A stretch of DNA of 64,000 nucleotides, from NCBI RefSeq assembly GCF_007197555.1, contig NZ_CP041614.1:2782001-2846000 (forward strand). Direction: 5' to 3'. Every line of letters begins with the position of its first letter. The first letter of the stretch is position 1. Below the pieces are notes generated by a model. It worked only from the letters and a program-made list of their open reading frames with translations, did no database searches and had not been told where the DNA came from. Positions 52,885 through 62,006 of the stretch are shown one piece after another. The stretch is from Shewanella psychropiezotolerans. GTDB taxonomy: Bacteria; Pseudomonadota; Gammaproteobacteria; Enterobacterales; Shewanellaceae. A program made the position numbers and the translations under genes.

Positions 52885-52899
52885 TATACCGATTGGTAT
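52885..52899. repeat. Dispersed palindromic motif, copy 4
   Basis: TATACCGATTGGTAT lies upstream of the EamA gene. Confidence 0.8.
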
Positions 52900-52994
52900 T
52901 ATTAAACGATAGGCTTGGTTATCATCTCCAATGCTAACACTAGAGTCATAGTTCAAATGAGAGTTAACGCGTTAAAATCAGAATTGAAAATTAG

Positions 52995-53018
52995 AGTCCA
53001 AAATCAGAGTTTTGGACT
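52995..53018. other. 9-bp perfect inverted repeat upstream of the VOC gene
   Basis: AGTCCAAAA and TTTTGGACT are separated by 6 bases, about 48 bases before the VOC start. It could be a leader hairpin or an operator. Confidence 0.55.
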
Positions 53019-53065
53019 TCACAGATGAAACAAAAATGTGCGACACCAGTATTAGGACAATGAAT

Positions 53066-53461
53066 ATGAAACAATCGATCGTACACATAGCATTGGTGGT
53101 CAGAGATTATGATGAAGCCATCGATTTTTATGTAAACAAGCTGAAATTCGAACTCATCGAAGACACTTATCAAGCGGAGCAAGATAAACGTTGGGTCCTG
53201 GTATCGCCACCAGGATCCACTGGAGTGAGTTTGTTATTGGCTCGGGCATCTAAAGCCGAACAAGCGCGTTTTATTGGTGATCAAGCGGGAGGAAGAGTGT
53301 TCTTGTTCCTCAATACCGATGATTTTTGGCGTGATTATGAGCGCATGCTTGCAGACGGCATCAATTTCATTAGGCCTCCTAAGGTTGAAGATTACGGCAC
53401 TGTTGCCGTATTTGAAGATCTGTACGGTAACTTGTGGGATCTACTCCAGCTCACTGACTAA
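53066..53461 (+). CDS. VOC/glyoxalase-family protein
   Basis: The 131-residue protein has two beta-alpha-beta VOC modules; metal-ligand candidates are His8 (VHIALVVRDYDEAI) and a glutamate near the end (FEDLYGNLWDLLQ). Start 53066 follows AGGA by 8 bases; an earlier frame start at 53012 adds a poor leader. VOC proteins include glyoxalases, dioxygenases and resistance proteins; the role is unknown. Confidence 0.85.
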   Translation: MKQSIVHIALVVRDYDEAIDFYVNKLKFELIEDTYQAEQDKRWVLVSPPGSTGVSLLLARASKAEQARFIGDQAGGRVFLFLNTDDFWRDYERMLADGINFIRPPKVEDYGTVAVFEDLYGNLWDLLQLTD

Positions 53462-53484
53462 AGAGTATTGGTCACAAAGTCGTG

Positions 53485-53527
53485 AAGCATGGACCCCATA
53501 TCCTGAATGGATCTCGGGCCCATGCTT
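53485..53527. terminator. Probable bidirectional terminator
   Basis: AAGCATGGACCC and GGGCCCATGCTT pair with one mismatch across a 19-base loop between the convergent VOC and GH97 genes. Confidence 0.5.
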
Positions 53528-53555
53528 TATTTAAGAGTGTTAGGTCACAAGGGCT

Positions 53556-55682
53556 TTATTTTTTGCTTTTCTTATTGGGCAGCAGTTTAAAACGTATGGC
53601 TGTACCGCCACTGCTGGCGAGGTTGAGGATTAACTTGTCTTTATTGGTGACAGTCTTAGTCTCAATAACGTAATCATAGGGATTGTGCTGCCAGTTAGCC
53701 TTGTTACCATCCCGGTAAATTTGCGCCTGATAGTATTTTCCTTGCTGTAAGAAATCCAGCTCAACTTCGAGTTGTCTCGCTTTATCATCGGTTATTGCCC
53801 CAAGGAACCAGTCGGCATTGGCTTGTTTAGTGTCGACTCTCTCTTGTCTGGCAAACACCACAAATTCACCGACTTCACCCTTTAGCGCGATACTCTTATG
53901 CCAGTCCGTAGGCACATCACGAATGAACTTAAATGCATCCGGGTGCTTGTCATAATTACGCGGCAGATCGGCGGCCATCTGAATCGGACTATACAGCACC
54001 ACATACAAGGCCAGCTGTTTAGTCAACGTTGTCTGCACGCGATTAACCGCATCTAGTCCTTCGGGGGCTAAGTCAAAGATCCCGGGAGTGAAATCCATTG
54101 GGCCAGCAAGCATGCGGGTATAGGCGAGGGTAGTGGTGTGCGCGGGGTTATTAGGCGGCGTCCCCCAGGCGTTAAACTCCTGACCGCGTGCACCTTCACG
54201 GGATATCCAGTTGGGATAAGTGCGGCGCAGACCTGTATCCTTGATAGGCTCATGGGTATTGATGCTGATATGACGTTTAGCGGCTTCTTTAACGCTGTGC
54301 AGATACTCATTGACCATAAACTGGCTATCATGCCACTCGTGGCGGATGATCCCTTGTTCGTCGATGCGTTTGATGTCGCCGCCATCGGCCACATAACCCG
54401 TTTTTATTTGAGTGACGCCGTATTTTTGATACATGTCGTAAGCATCACTCATCTGCTTGCGATAGTTAGTCACCGAGCCTGAAGTCTCATGATGACCAAT
54501 CAGACGTACGCCTTTGTCTATGGCATATTGGGACACAGCAGCAAGATCGAAATCTGCATAGGCTTGAGTAAAGCTAAACACATCGCCGTTATGGAACCAA
54601 CTGCCGTCCCAGCCGATATTCCAGCCTTCGACTAACACGCCGTCGAATCCATTATCGGCGGCAAAATCCATGTAACGTTTAGTCTCGCTGGTGGTCGCGC
54701 CGTGTTTGTCTCCTGAGCCCCAGGTATTCTCGTTAAGATGCATGCCCCACCAGATCCCAATATACTTACCAGGATCAACCCAGCTGACATCGCCGAGTAT
54801 ATTTGGTTCGTTAAGGTTAAGGATGAGATCGGAATTGAGCAGGCCTGTGGCTTGATTCGCTATTTGAATCGTGCGCCAAGGGGTTGAGAAGCCTGCATGG
54901 GTTTTGACCTTGATGCCATCAGACCAAGGCGTGAGATCGGCCCTTAATGTCCCGCCACGTCGCTGATCCAGTGTCATCGCCGCATAATCGGTAAGCGCCG
55001 CCTCATGAATGCTCATATGCACGCCTGAGTTTAACTTAAACGTGTAGGGGGTATGGACTCTGTCGATATCTTGCACCGGACTCTGGGTATAAAGGTATTC
55101 ATAGCGGTTCCAGCCACGAGCCGGGATCCACCAACTTAGGCTTTTATCCGCATCGGGAATGCTAAATTCGGTGAGCTCATTGGTGATGTTTAGCGTATTC
55201 AAGTCTGCTTGCTTAGGCACGCTATAGCGAAAACCTATGCCGTCATCGAAGGCTTTAAACTCGAGGTAGAAGTGGTACTTATCATTGCTTAGTTTTACTT
55301 TTAATCGGTTATGGTGATCGCGGATCCATTCCCGTTCTCCCCAAGGCTGTTGCCAGCGTTCATCATGACTCGTTTGCTCGATAGTTTCTATCTTAAAACC
55401 TTGGCCAAACTCGCCGATAGACTGAAACTCCAGGCCTAGCCTTGAGTCATTGATGACAGCTTGGCCGTGAAATTTGACCCGATACTCGGGGCCTTGATTA
55501 TCGTCACTGAGCTCTATCATTATCTGCTTGTCGGGAGAGGCAAGCGAGACGGTCTGGGCCGTAGCAGTTGTACTGGCAATAGTGGAAATACCAGCAATTA
55601 CCAGCGCGTATATCCCCGCTAAGGCATATGACTTATCTTGAACTATCATTCTTTTATTTTTTTTGTTCATCTTAGGTCTCAT
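53556..55682 (-). CDS. susB: GH97 alpha-glucosidase (SusB-like)
   Basis: The 708-residue secreted enzyme has a signal ending TATAQ. It has a beta-sandwich N-domain, a (beta/alpha)8 barrel (WWGMHLNENTWGSGDKHGAT, VLVEGWNIGWDGSW, INTHEPIKDTG) and a C-terminal beta domain. GH97 SusB hydrolyses maltodextrins to glucose. It works with the GH15 enzyme and the permease at 44-48 kb; an identical operator is about 100 bases upstream. Start at Met1 or Met5 is uncertain. Confidence 0.9.
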   Translation of the reverse strand: MRPKMNKKNKRMIVQDKSYALAGIYALVIAGISTIASTTATAQTVSLASPDKQIMIELSDDNQGPEYRVKFHGQAVINDSRLGLEFQSIGEFGQGFKIETIEQTSHDERWQQPWGEREWIRDHHNRLKVKLSNDKYHFYLEFKAFDDGIGFRYSVPKQADLNTLNITNELTEFSIPDADKSLSWWIPARGWNRYEYLYTQSPVQDIDRVHTPYTFKLNSGVHMSIHEAALTDYAAMTLDQRRGGTLRADLTPWSDGIKVKTHAGFSTPWRTIQIANQATGLLNSDLILNLNEPNILGDVSWVDPGKYIGIWWGMHLNENTWGSGDKHGATTSETKRYMDFAADNGFDGVLVEGWNIGWDGSWFHNGDVFSFTQAYADFDLAAVSQYAIDKGVRLIGHHETSGSVTNYRKQMSDAYDMYQKYGVTQIKTGYVADGGDIKRIDEQGIIRHEWHDSQFMVNEYLHSVKEAAKRHISINTHEPIKDTGLRRTYPNWISREGARGQEFNAWGTPPNNPAHTTTLAYTRMLAGPMDFTPGIFDLAPEGLDAVNRVQTTLTKQLALYVVLYSPIQMAADLPRNYDKHPDAFKFIRDVPTDWHKSIALKGEVGEFVVFARQERVDTKQANADWFLGAITDDKARQLEVELDFLQQGKYYQAQIYRDGNKANWQHNPYDYVIETKTVTNKDKLILNLASSGGTAIRFKLLPNKKSKK

Positions 55683-55783
55683 AGGCTCCCCTGTGCTTTG
55701 TTTTAATTGTTCTAGCTGAGATGTTTAACGCTGAGATATTGAGCTCACATACTAGTGGGGAAGCGACATTTGGTTCAATAAAC

Positions 55784-55797
55784 TGCATACGTATTCA
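55784..55797. promoter_or_regulatory. LacI-type operator upstream of the GH97 gene
   Basis: TGCATACGTATTCA is identical to the site at 48331-48344 and lies 102 bases before the GH97 start. Confidence 0.75.
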
Positions 55798-55916
55798 GCT
55801 GGATATAAGCCAAGGGAACTTTGAGCCTAAAGCTATTTATACTGTGTGGGCATTATGATAAAAGAGTGGTCTAGGTTAATTATTTAAAACGATAATATGG
55901 ATCAATAAGAAAGGTC

Positions 55917-56540
55917 ATGTATATCCCGCCACCAATGAAAATGGACAATCAGCAACAAGTATTCGATCTCATCGAGCAATTTAGTTTTGGTGTGATCGTG
56001 TCAAATATTGAGGGGCTGGAGGCCAGTCATCTGCCGTTTATGCTGGATAGAGGTCATGGCAATAAAGGGCGTTTACTCTGTCACTTTGCCAAGGCAAATC
56101 CACAATGGAAGGATTTAGCCGAACGGGAAGTATTGGTCGTATTTAGCGGTCCCCACAGTTATATATCACCGAGTTGGTATGCAAATTACCCTGCAGTGCC
56201 AACCTGGAACTACAGCGCTGTGCATGTAAAGGGCATGGTTAAGATTTCAAGCAAGCAAGATACTGCTCAATTAGTCAAAAATATGAGCGCAAAGTATGAA
56301 CCTGACTTACTCGACAAACACGATATCATGAGCCCTGAAGTTATCGACAAACTCAGTGGCGCCATCGTTGGTCTATCGATTGAAATATCAGAGATACAGG
56401 GTAAGTTTAAACTAGGTCAACACAGAAAAATTGACGACCAACAAGGCGTGTTCAAAGCATTATCAGAAAGTGATCACAATGATGCCCAGCAATTAGCTCG
56501 ATATATGGCAGCATTGGGGATGGGTTTAGGAAAGGTTTAG
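55917..56540 (+). CDS. PaiB-like FMN-binding split-barrel protein
   Basis: The 207-residue protein has the PaiB N-terminus (MYIPPPMKMDNQQQVFDLI), ASHLPFMLD, and the flavin-binding VVFSGPHSYISPSWY and PAVPTWNYSAVHVKG blocks. Annotated members are called negative transcriptional regulators of proteases, yet the fold is a flavin oxidoreductase-like split barrel. It is a single gene with a shared terminator after it. Confidence 0.88.
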   Translation: MYIPPPMKMDNQQQVFDLIEQFSFGVIVSNIEGLEASHLPFMLDRGHGNKGRLLCHFAKANPQWKDLAEREVLVVFSGPHSYISPSWYANYPAVPTWNYSAVHVKGMVKISSKQDTAQLVKNMSAKYEPDLLDKHDIMSPEVIDKLSGAIVGLSIEISEIQGKFKLGQHRKIDDQQGVFKALSESDHNDAQQLARYMAALGMGLGKV

Positions 56541-56605
56541 AGCGTAGTAATCGCCCCTCATACATGTCAGAGCCTACAGAAAGTGATTATTTTAATAGCC
56601 TGTGG

Positions 56606-56643
56606 ACTAAAACCCACCTTCGTTAGATGGTGAGTTTTAGTCT
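56606..56643. terminator. Bidirectional terminator after the PaiB-like gene
   Basis: GACTAAAACCCACC and GGTGAGTTTTAGTC form a 14-bp stem with one mismatch and a 10-base loop, between convergent stops at 56540 and 56656. Confidence 0.75.
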
Positions 56644-56655
56644 ATCTAGTTCAGG

Positions 56656-57969
56656 TTAATTCACTACCACTTCTTTAATCGCAATCATTTCACCATTTCG
56701 GTCACCACTCCTCATCATAAATGTGACTTTATCACCGATGGATAGCGGTTCGCTGGTAACTCTGTGGACTTCTTTTTCATTGTTAGTAACACTTGATCTA
56801 GAGTAATAGCATGTGTGCTGGTCACAAGACATTTGATAATTGCCATTCACTTCCACTCTAACAAAAAAATCAGCGAACGAACTGTAAGTATCGCTAAATG
56901 ACATGGAGATAGTATTGGTTTTTAATAGCGCTTTTACCTCAGAAAAATGAGGGTTAACTATGACTTCTTTTTTATCTACAATTTCACCATTTGAGCCACC
57001 AGTTCTCATCGTAAATGTGACTTTGTCACCGAAGGATAGTGGTTCGCTGGTAACTCTGTGGACTTCTTTTTCATTGTTATTAATACTTGGCCAAGAGTAA
57101 TAGCATGTTTGCTGTTCACAAGACATTTGATAATTGCCGTTAACCTCCGCTCTAACAAAAAAGCCTGAGAACGAACTGTAAGTATCGCTAAAAGACATGG
57201 AAATGGTATTGTTTTCTAATTGTGCTTCAACCTCAGAAAAATATGGGTTAACTACCACTTCTTTTCTATCTACAATTTTACCATTTGAGCCACCAGTTCT
57301 CATCGTAAATGTGACTCTATCACCAAAAGACAGCGGTTCACTGGTTACTCTATGGACTTCTTTCTCATTGTTTTTAACACTTGGCCAAGAGTAATAGCAT
57401 GTTTGCTGCTCACAAGACATTTGATAATTGCCATTCACTTCCACTCTCACAAAAAAATCAGAGAACGAACTGTAAGTATCGCTAAATGACATGGAAATGG
57501 TATTGTTTTCTAATCGTGCTTCAACCTTAGAAAAATAAGGGGTAACTATTACTTCTTTTTTATCTACAATTTTACCATTCTTGCCGCCGGTTCTCATCGT
57601 AAATGTAACTTTATCACCAAAGGATAGAGGTATATTGGTTTTTCTATGGACTGTTTTTTCATTGTTATTAACACTTGCCCTAGAGTAAAAACACCTTTGC
57701 TTTTCACAAGACATTTGATAATTATCATTGACTTCCACCCTAACAAAAAAATCAGGTAATGAACTATAATCATTGCTAAATGACATGGATATATTGCTAT
57801 TATCCAGTTCGGCATGTACTTCGGAAAAAGATAATTCAGCCCCTAACTCATCGTTTATATCTTCATTGGTGTAGTTAGTGCTCATGGCTTGAAAAGAGAC
57901 AGTGTTGAGTACTGCTATTAAGTACAAATGGAATTTTGTCTTCGACAAAAATTGCATAAATTTATTCAT
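56656..57969 (-). CDS. Secreted protein of four 98-residue tandem repeats
   Basis: The 437-residue protein has a signal peptide (about residues 1-30, FHLYLIAVLNTVSFQAM). The rest is four head-to-tail repeats of exactly 98 residues (294 bases). Each has ISMSFSxxYSS, FFVRVEVNxNYQMSCxxxxCYYS (a cysteine pair four residues apart) and VTFxMRTGGxNG. The middle copies are nearly identical, so they are recently amplified or kept similar by recombination. It resembles carbohydrate-binding or adhesin modules in layout, but no family was recognised. Confidence 0.8.
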   Translation of the reverse strand: MNKFMQFLSKTKFHLYLIAVLNTVSFQAMSTNYTNEDINDELGAELSFSEVHAELDNSNISMSFSNDYSSLPDFFVRVEVNDNYQMSCEKQRCFYSRASVNNNEKTVHRKTNIPLSFGDKVTFTMRTGGKNGKIVDKKEVIVTPYFSKVEARLENNTISMSFSDTYSSFSDFFVRVEVNGNYQMSCEQQTCYYSWPSVKNNEKEVHRVTSEPLSFGDRVTFTMRTGGSNGKIVDRKEVVVNPYFSEVEAQLENNTISMSFSDTYSSFSGFFVRAEVNGNYQMSCEQQTCYYSWPSINNNEKEVHRVTSEPLSFGDKVTFTMRTGGSNGEIVDKKEVIVNPHFSEVKALLKTNTISMSFSDTYSSFADFFVRVEVNGNYQMSCDQHTCYYSRSSVTNNEKEVHRVTSEPLSIGDKVTFMMRSGDRNGEMIAIKEVVVN

Positions 57970-58570
57970 TATTAATATCCTTACGTATACAAGAGGTCTT
58001 TCGATGGTTATTTAACCAATAATTCATGATTCAGTTTTTATTTTTATGGACACTACGCAGTCACAAGTGAACTGTTTATAGATTGAATTTCCATATTAAG
58101 TAAATAAGGGATCATAGAATGAGCCCAGTGCAATTTTTAACACCTATTTAGGTGATGCGTCACTGTTTTTAATGTATCTACAATGTTGCGATAACAATAC
58201 GTTCAGATGTGCAGTTTTACTGGTTTGATCAGATAAACGTGCTAGGGAAACTCTTTGGAAATATCGAGCATGAATACACTGGCGAGCTTGCGTTTGAGTC
58301 TCTATGCTATAGTCAATATTACTGAACGATTAGCAGTAATAGATTACTGTTATTTACAAAAACTAAATGTAGAATAAACCGCCGCATTAACTGTTTTTTG
58401 AAGTGTTGAGTATGAGATATGATATGCTATTGATTAAAGTTTTTGCTCTTTATTTGGGTAAATAGAAATGACATTACTATCTTCAGTAATAGCAATATAA
58501 CCAAAGACTATGGTATCAATAGTTAATTACACGCACCTTCATAACGGTGTTTTATTTTCAAGGAAGTTAA
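57970..58570. other. 601-base AT-rich intergenic region
   Basis: No gene, RNA or repeat recognised. It contains divergent promoters for the repeat protein and ybjQ. Confidence 0.5.
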
Positions 58571-58888
58571 ATGATCTACTCAACCACTGAAACGATTCCC
58601 GGTAAAGACATTACTGAAATAGTCGGTATCGTTACAGGCAATGTTGTTCAATCGAAACATATTGGACGTGACATTATGGCAGGTTTAAAAAGTATCGTGG
58701 GCGGTGAGATCCGTGGATATACGGAAATGCTGACAGACGCCAGAGATGTTGCTATTCAACGCTTAGCTGCAAGCGCTCATGAAAAAGGTGCGGACGCTGT
58801 AATAGGTATTCGCTTTACTACCAGCTCAATCATGGATGGCTCGTCTGAAATAATGGTATTTGGCACAGCGGTCAAATTAAGAGGCTAA
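58571..58888 (+). CDS. ybjQ: YbjQ/DUF74 heavy-metal-binding-like protein
   Basis: The 105-residue protein has the YbjQ pattern: MIYSTTETIPGKDITEIVGIVTG, a central IGRDIMAGLKSIVGGEIRGYTEM, and HEKGADAVIGIRF. The family forms pentamers, with no confirmed activity. A good ribosome site (AAGGAAG) precedes the ATG. It ends 35 bases before the 3' end of the oppositely oriented group II intron. Confidence 0.9.
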   Translation: MIYSTTETIPGKDITEIVGIVTGNVVQSKHIGRDIMAGLKSIVGGEIRGYTEMLTDARDVAIQRLAASAHEKGADAVIGIRFTTSSIMDGSSEIMVFGTAVKLRG

Positions 58889-58923
58889 CAGGTAAACGGT
58901 GTTCGTTCCAGCAACTGAGTCTG

Positions 58924-59736
58924 GTCGGATAAGCGGCACCTGTTACCAGGTGCCGCTCTCCTAAGAACCGTACGTGCAACTTTCACTGCATACGGCTCAA
59001 GCCTCCACTAAGGCGTACTATGTTACCCGGTAACCACAGGGGTTACCTTTGCAATACTCACTTGAAGCTTTGATACTTTCTGCTCTGTGACTTTCCTATC
59101 GAAGGATTGTCATTGAGCAAGCAAGGAGAGGCACTAACTTCATTTGAAGTCATCATTTGCGTTTCTCCATCAACAAAGTTCTTCAAACTTTCTTGCAACG
59201 GGAGACCAGCTGGAAGTGGGCTCACTTTTGTGCCAGACACAAGGTCTGTATCTGCATCATTACAATGCAGCTTTGGCTTTCTCCAGCCTCCTTTACCTGC
59301 ACCACTATCGGCTATCTTCACAGATAACTTTCCCAATGGGAGTGATACAGGCTTACCGTGTTCCGTATGTCGCGCAATGTCAGGTTAGATGCCCACTCTA
59401 GTGCGGAGAGCTTTACAACCACGAAAGAGCATTGCCCAATCTCTTTCCTACTCTCGTTGCCATTTTGGCCACAGCGTATAAACCACTTCCGCTGCTTCTC
59501 ATATAACGCACCTTACATGGATTCACATATGTTCATCATACTGACTCCCTAGCACTTACCCGACTTGTGGTTATCAGGAAGAACGTCCTCTCACGATTCT
59601 GTTCCCATTCGGTATAAAACCAAATTTCGTTACATTGTCTGGCTCGCTACTTTATTCAGAGCCATAGGGTCATCTGGTGATACAGATGGTTCACTCAAAA
59701 GCGGTGAACAGCGCTTCATACGACTTCACGTCGCAC
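58924..59736 (-). mobile_element. Group II intron, apparently without its reverse transcriptase
   Basis: On the minus strand the element opens GTGCGACGTGAAG (GTGYG 5' consensus) at 59736. It carries a 34-base domain V, GAGCCGTATG...CACGTACGGTTC with a GAAA tetraloop (58965-58998). A domain VI hairpin with a bulged A follows, ending CTTATCCGAC at 58924. Bases 59737-59742 (TTGTCT on the minus strand) abut the 5' splice site and can pair with AGACAA inside the intron (59640-59635), a possible IBS1-EBS1 pair. Only a start-like stub (MMTSNEVSASP, near 59156) of the intron-encoded protein remains in domain IV. At 813 bases it is ribozyme-sized. Confidence 0.82.
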
Positions 59737-59790
59737 AGACAAAAATGAGTTGGTGCCTGTATCTAAGCGCTAACTCGCAATAGGAAGTCT

Positions 59791-60255
59791 ATGTTACGCA
59801 TTAGAGATTATCAGGAAGAAGATTGTCATGAGCTGTGGGAGCTATTTTATAACACCATTCATTTCGTCAATATCAAAGATTATTCCAAATCTCAAGTTGA
59901 AGCGTGGGCATCAAAAGAGATAAAACGTTCTGATTGGTGTTCTGTATTGACAAAAAACAACCCCTTTTTAGCTATAGTCGATGGTAAGCTGGCTGGATAT
60001 TCAGACTTACAAAGTGATGGTTTGATTGACCATTTTTATTGTCATCATGAATATCAAGGGAAAGGAGTTGGCTCAGCACTTATGCAGTATATTTTTGATG
60101 AATCCACCAGCAGAGGTTTGAGTAAACTATATGCGCATGTGAGTATGACTGCTAAACCATTCTTCGAATCATTTGGTTTTCAAATCGTGGCAGAACAAAA
60201 GGTCAATGTTCGCGGAGAAAAGTTAACCAATTACCTGATGGAGAAGGTTAGTTAA
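59791..60255 (+). CDS. GNAT-family N-acetyltransferase
   Basis: The 154-residue acetyltransferase has the acetyl-CoA loop YQGKGVGSALMQ (Q/RxxGxG/A) and an N-terminal LRIRDYQEEDCHELW. A C-terminal FFESFGFQIVAEQ matches the usual GNAT tail. The substrate is unknown. ATG at 59791 has AGGAAG upstream. It lies 54 bases past the 5' end of the group II intron, which is inserted between it and ybjQ. AT-rich codon use suggests an accessory gene. Confidence 0.88.
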   Translation: MLRIRDYQEEDCHELWELFYNTIHFVNIKDYSKSQVEAWASKEIKRSDWCSVLTKNNPFLAIVDGKLAGYSDLQSDGLIDHFYCHHEYQGKGVGSALMQYIFDESTSRGLSKLYAHVSMTAKPFFESFGFQIVAEQKVNVRGEKLTNYLMEKVS

Positions 60256-61343
60256 TCATCTTCTAAATTAAGGATTTACTAGGTCTAGGTGGTAGTGAAC
60301 CGCTGTAAAGCAAGCGTACTTTGTTAACCGTAAATCTAACGATATGGATATTTATTAACTCTGCTGGTAATACATATTACTTAAAATAAACAATATGTAT
60401 TTTAAGTATTTTATTAATAAGTCTACTTTCAATGGCAGTTTGTTCAAGAAGAGAATAGTCTAAGTCAATTGACTTTAAATTATATCGGATGACGATTTGA
60501 ATTTTTAGTTAATTACTTCAGTAATATTATTGAGCATCTCAGGGAGGAGGAATGAAATTTTTTATTAGGGAAAACTTTTCTCAGACAGATAAAGGGCAAT
60601 AATATTTAGTTCAATGTGTTATCGATTAAATTAGACGTGAGTATTATTGTGCCGATTTATTAACCAGGGCTCATGCCCCAAATAAAGATTAGTTTATTGA
60701 GGGTTTTGAACATGAAATGAATCAAAAGTTTACAGTAAAAGCCTTTAGGCAATATCGGATTGACCTTATCGAATAGTGTGATGCTTTGACTTTTATTCGT
60801 ACTTCAATGAGTGAGAGTGGGGAGTATGAACTAGCCTACAATCTATATTCAAATAATCCAAGCCTATTTTTATGCCCATTGGGTTAATGCTCCGATAAAA
60901 AACACATTACTCAGAGAGTTTATTTATTTTTATATTTTTACTGTGACTCTCTGCTAGCTGAAACTGTGTTTAATCAAACATGGTCAAAGTGAGATGATAT
61001 AGGTAGCAGTTTCTAAGCCTCTCCCTTGTTGCTTTATCCTTACCTATTACACCTCAACCTTTTTCATTTCAAGAGAACCTGTACTTCGTCGGTATGGGAG
61101 TAGACGTTTGGATCTGATAGAAGTTTATGTGATTTTTACAGTGCTTTTTGTATCAGTAATGAACAAATCCTCACCATCACTGAATTAGCCACAGGCATTG
61201 GATGAATCTTAGTTATTTGCCAGTTTGTTTGGCTAGACAAATGGAAATATAGGGAGCAATATCCTTCTCGATAATTAAGTTATAGGCTTATTAGTTTAAA
61301 TTAATGTACGCCATTTTTTGGCAAAAACACTCAGAGAATACAT
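60256..61343. other. 1.09-kb AT-rich region without a clear gene
   Basis: No protein family recognised. Two items stand out: a 16-codon frame at 60552-60602 (MKFFIRENFSQTDKGQ) behind a near-perfect ribosome site (AGGGAGGAGGA), and a 57-codon frame (60717-60887) interrupted once by TAG (MNQKFTVKAFRQYRIDLIE, stop, CDALTFIRTSMSESGEYE...). Both could be chance or relics. Upstream DNA must carry the ktrA promoter. Confidence 0.45.
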
Positions 61344-62006
61344 ATGGCTCCTGAAAATAAATATATTGTTATCATTGGTTTAGGTCGATTTGGTATGGCT
61401 CTTTGTCATGAGTTGAGTCAAGAGGGGGCACAGGTACTCGCTATAGACATAGATGAAAAAAATGTACGCAAGGCGGCCGAATTTGCGACTGAAGCCATAG
61501 TTGCAGATTGCTCAGATGAAGACACTATTTCTGAGTTGAAACTCGATGATTACGATCTCGCCATGGTAGCGATAGGTGAGGACGTCAACGCCAGTATATT
61601 AACCACACTCGTGTTAAAAGAGGCTGGAGTGAAAACGGTTTGGGTAAAAGCCAAAGATAAGTTTCATGCGAAGATTTTGGACAAGATAGGGGCGGATAAA
61701 GTCATTCAGCCTGAGCGTGATATGGGAGTCAGAATTGCCCATCACATGCTAGATCAGCATATTTTTGAGTTCATCGATTTAGGCTGCGACATTGCTTTAG
61801 CTGAGGTTGCTGTCTCTGATAAGTATTTAGGCAGTAAACTTATGGATCATCCTTGCTCTAAGCGTAGTGATATCAATTTATTGGCATTGAAAAGAGGCGT
61901 AGAAGTCGATAAGTACCCGTCACCCGAGGCCACTTTTGATAAACATGACATGTTGATCGTGACCGGGCAGAAGGATAAATTAATAGAAGTGTTAAGACGA
62001 CTATGA
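61344..62006 (+). CDS. ktrA: KtrA, RCK regulatory subunit of K+ uptake
   Basis: The 220-residue protein has one RCK_N Rossmann domain (IIGLGRFGMALCHELSQEG, with acidic D-x-D at the end of beta 2) and one RCK_C domain. A single RCK unit is typical of KtrA rather than the doubled TrkA. It binds nucleotide and gates the membrane partner. ATG overlaps the ktrB start (ATGA at 62003). Confidence 0.92.
   Translation: MAPENKYIVIIGLGRFGMALCHELSQEGAQVLAIDIDEKNVRKAAEFATEAIVADCSDEDTISELKLDDYDLAMVAIGEDVNASILTTLVLKEAGVKTVWVKAKDKFHAKILDKIGADKVIQPERDMGVRIAHHMLDQHIFEFIDLGCDIALAEVAVSDKYLGSKLMDHPCSKRSDINLLALKRGVEVDKYPSPEATFDKHDMLIVTGQKDKLIEVLRRL

Noticed and set aside
59058..59336. Free-standing 92-residue gene on the minus strand
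   Set aside because: It lies inside the group II intron, spanning domain III/IV; only its end resembles the start of an intron-encoded protein.
58889..59790. Integron attC site hosting the intron
   Set aside because: GCTAAC-like boxes flank the region (near 58884 and 59770) but do not fit the RYYYAAC/GTTRRRY consensus, and no integrase is nearby.
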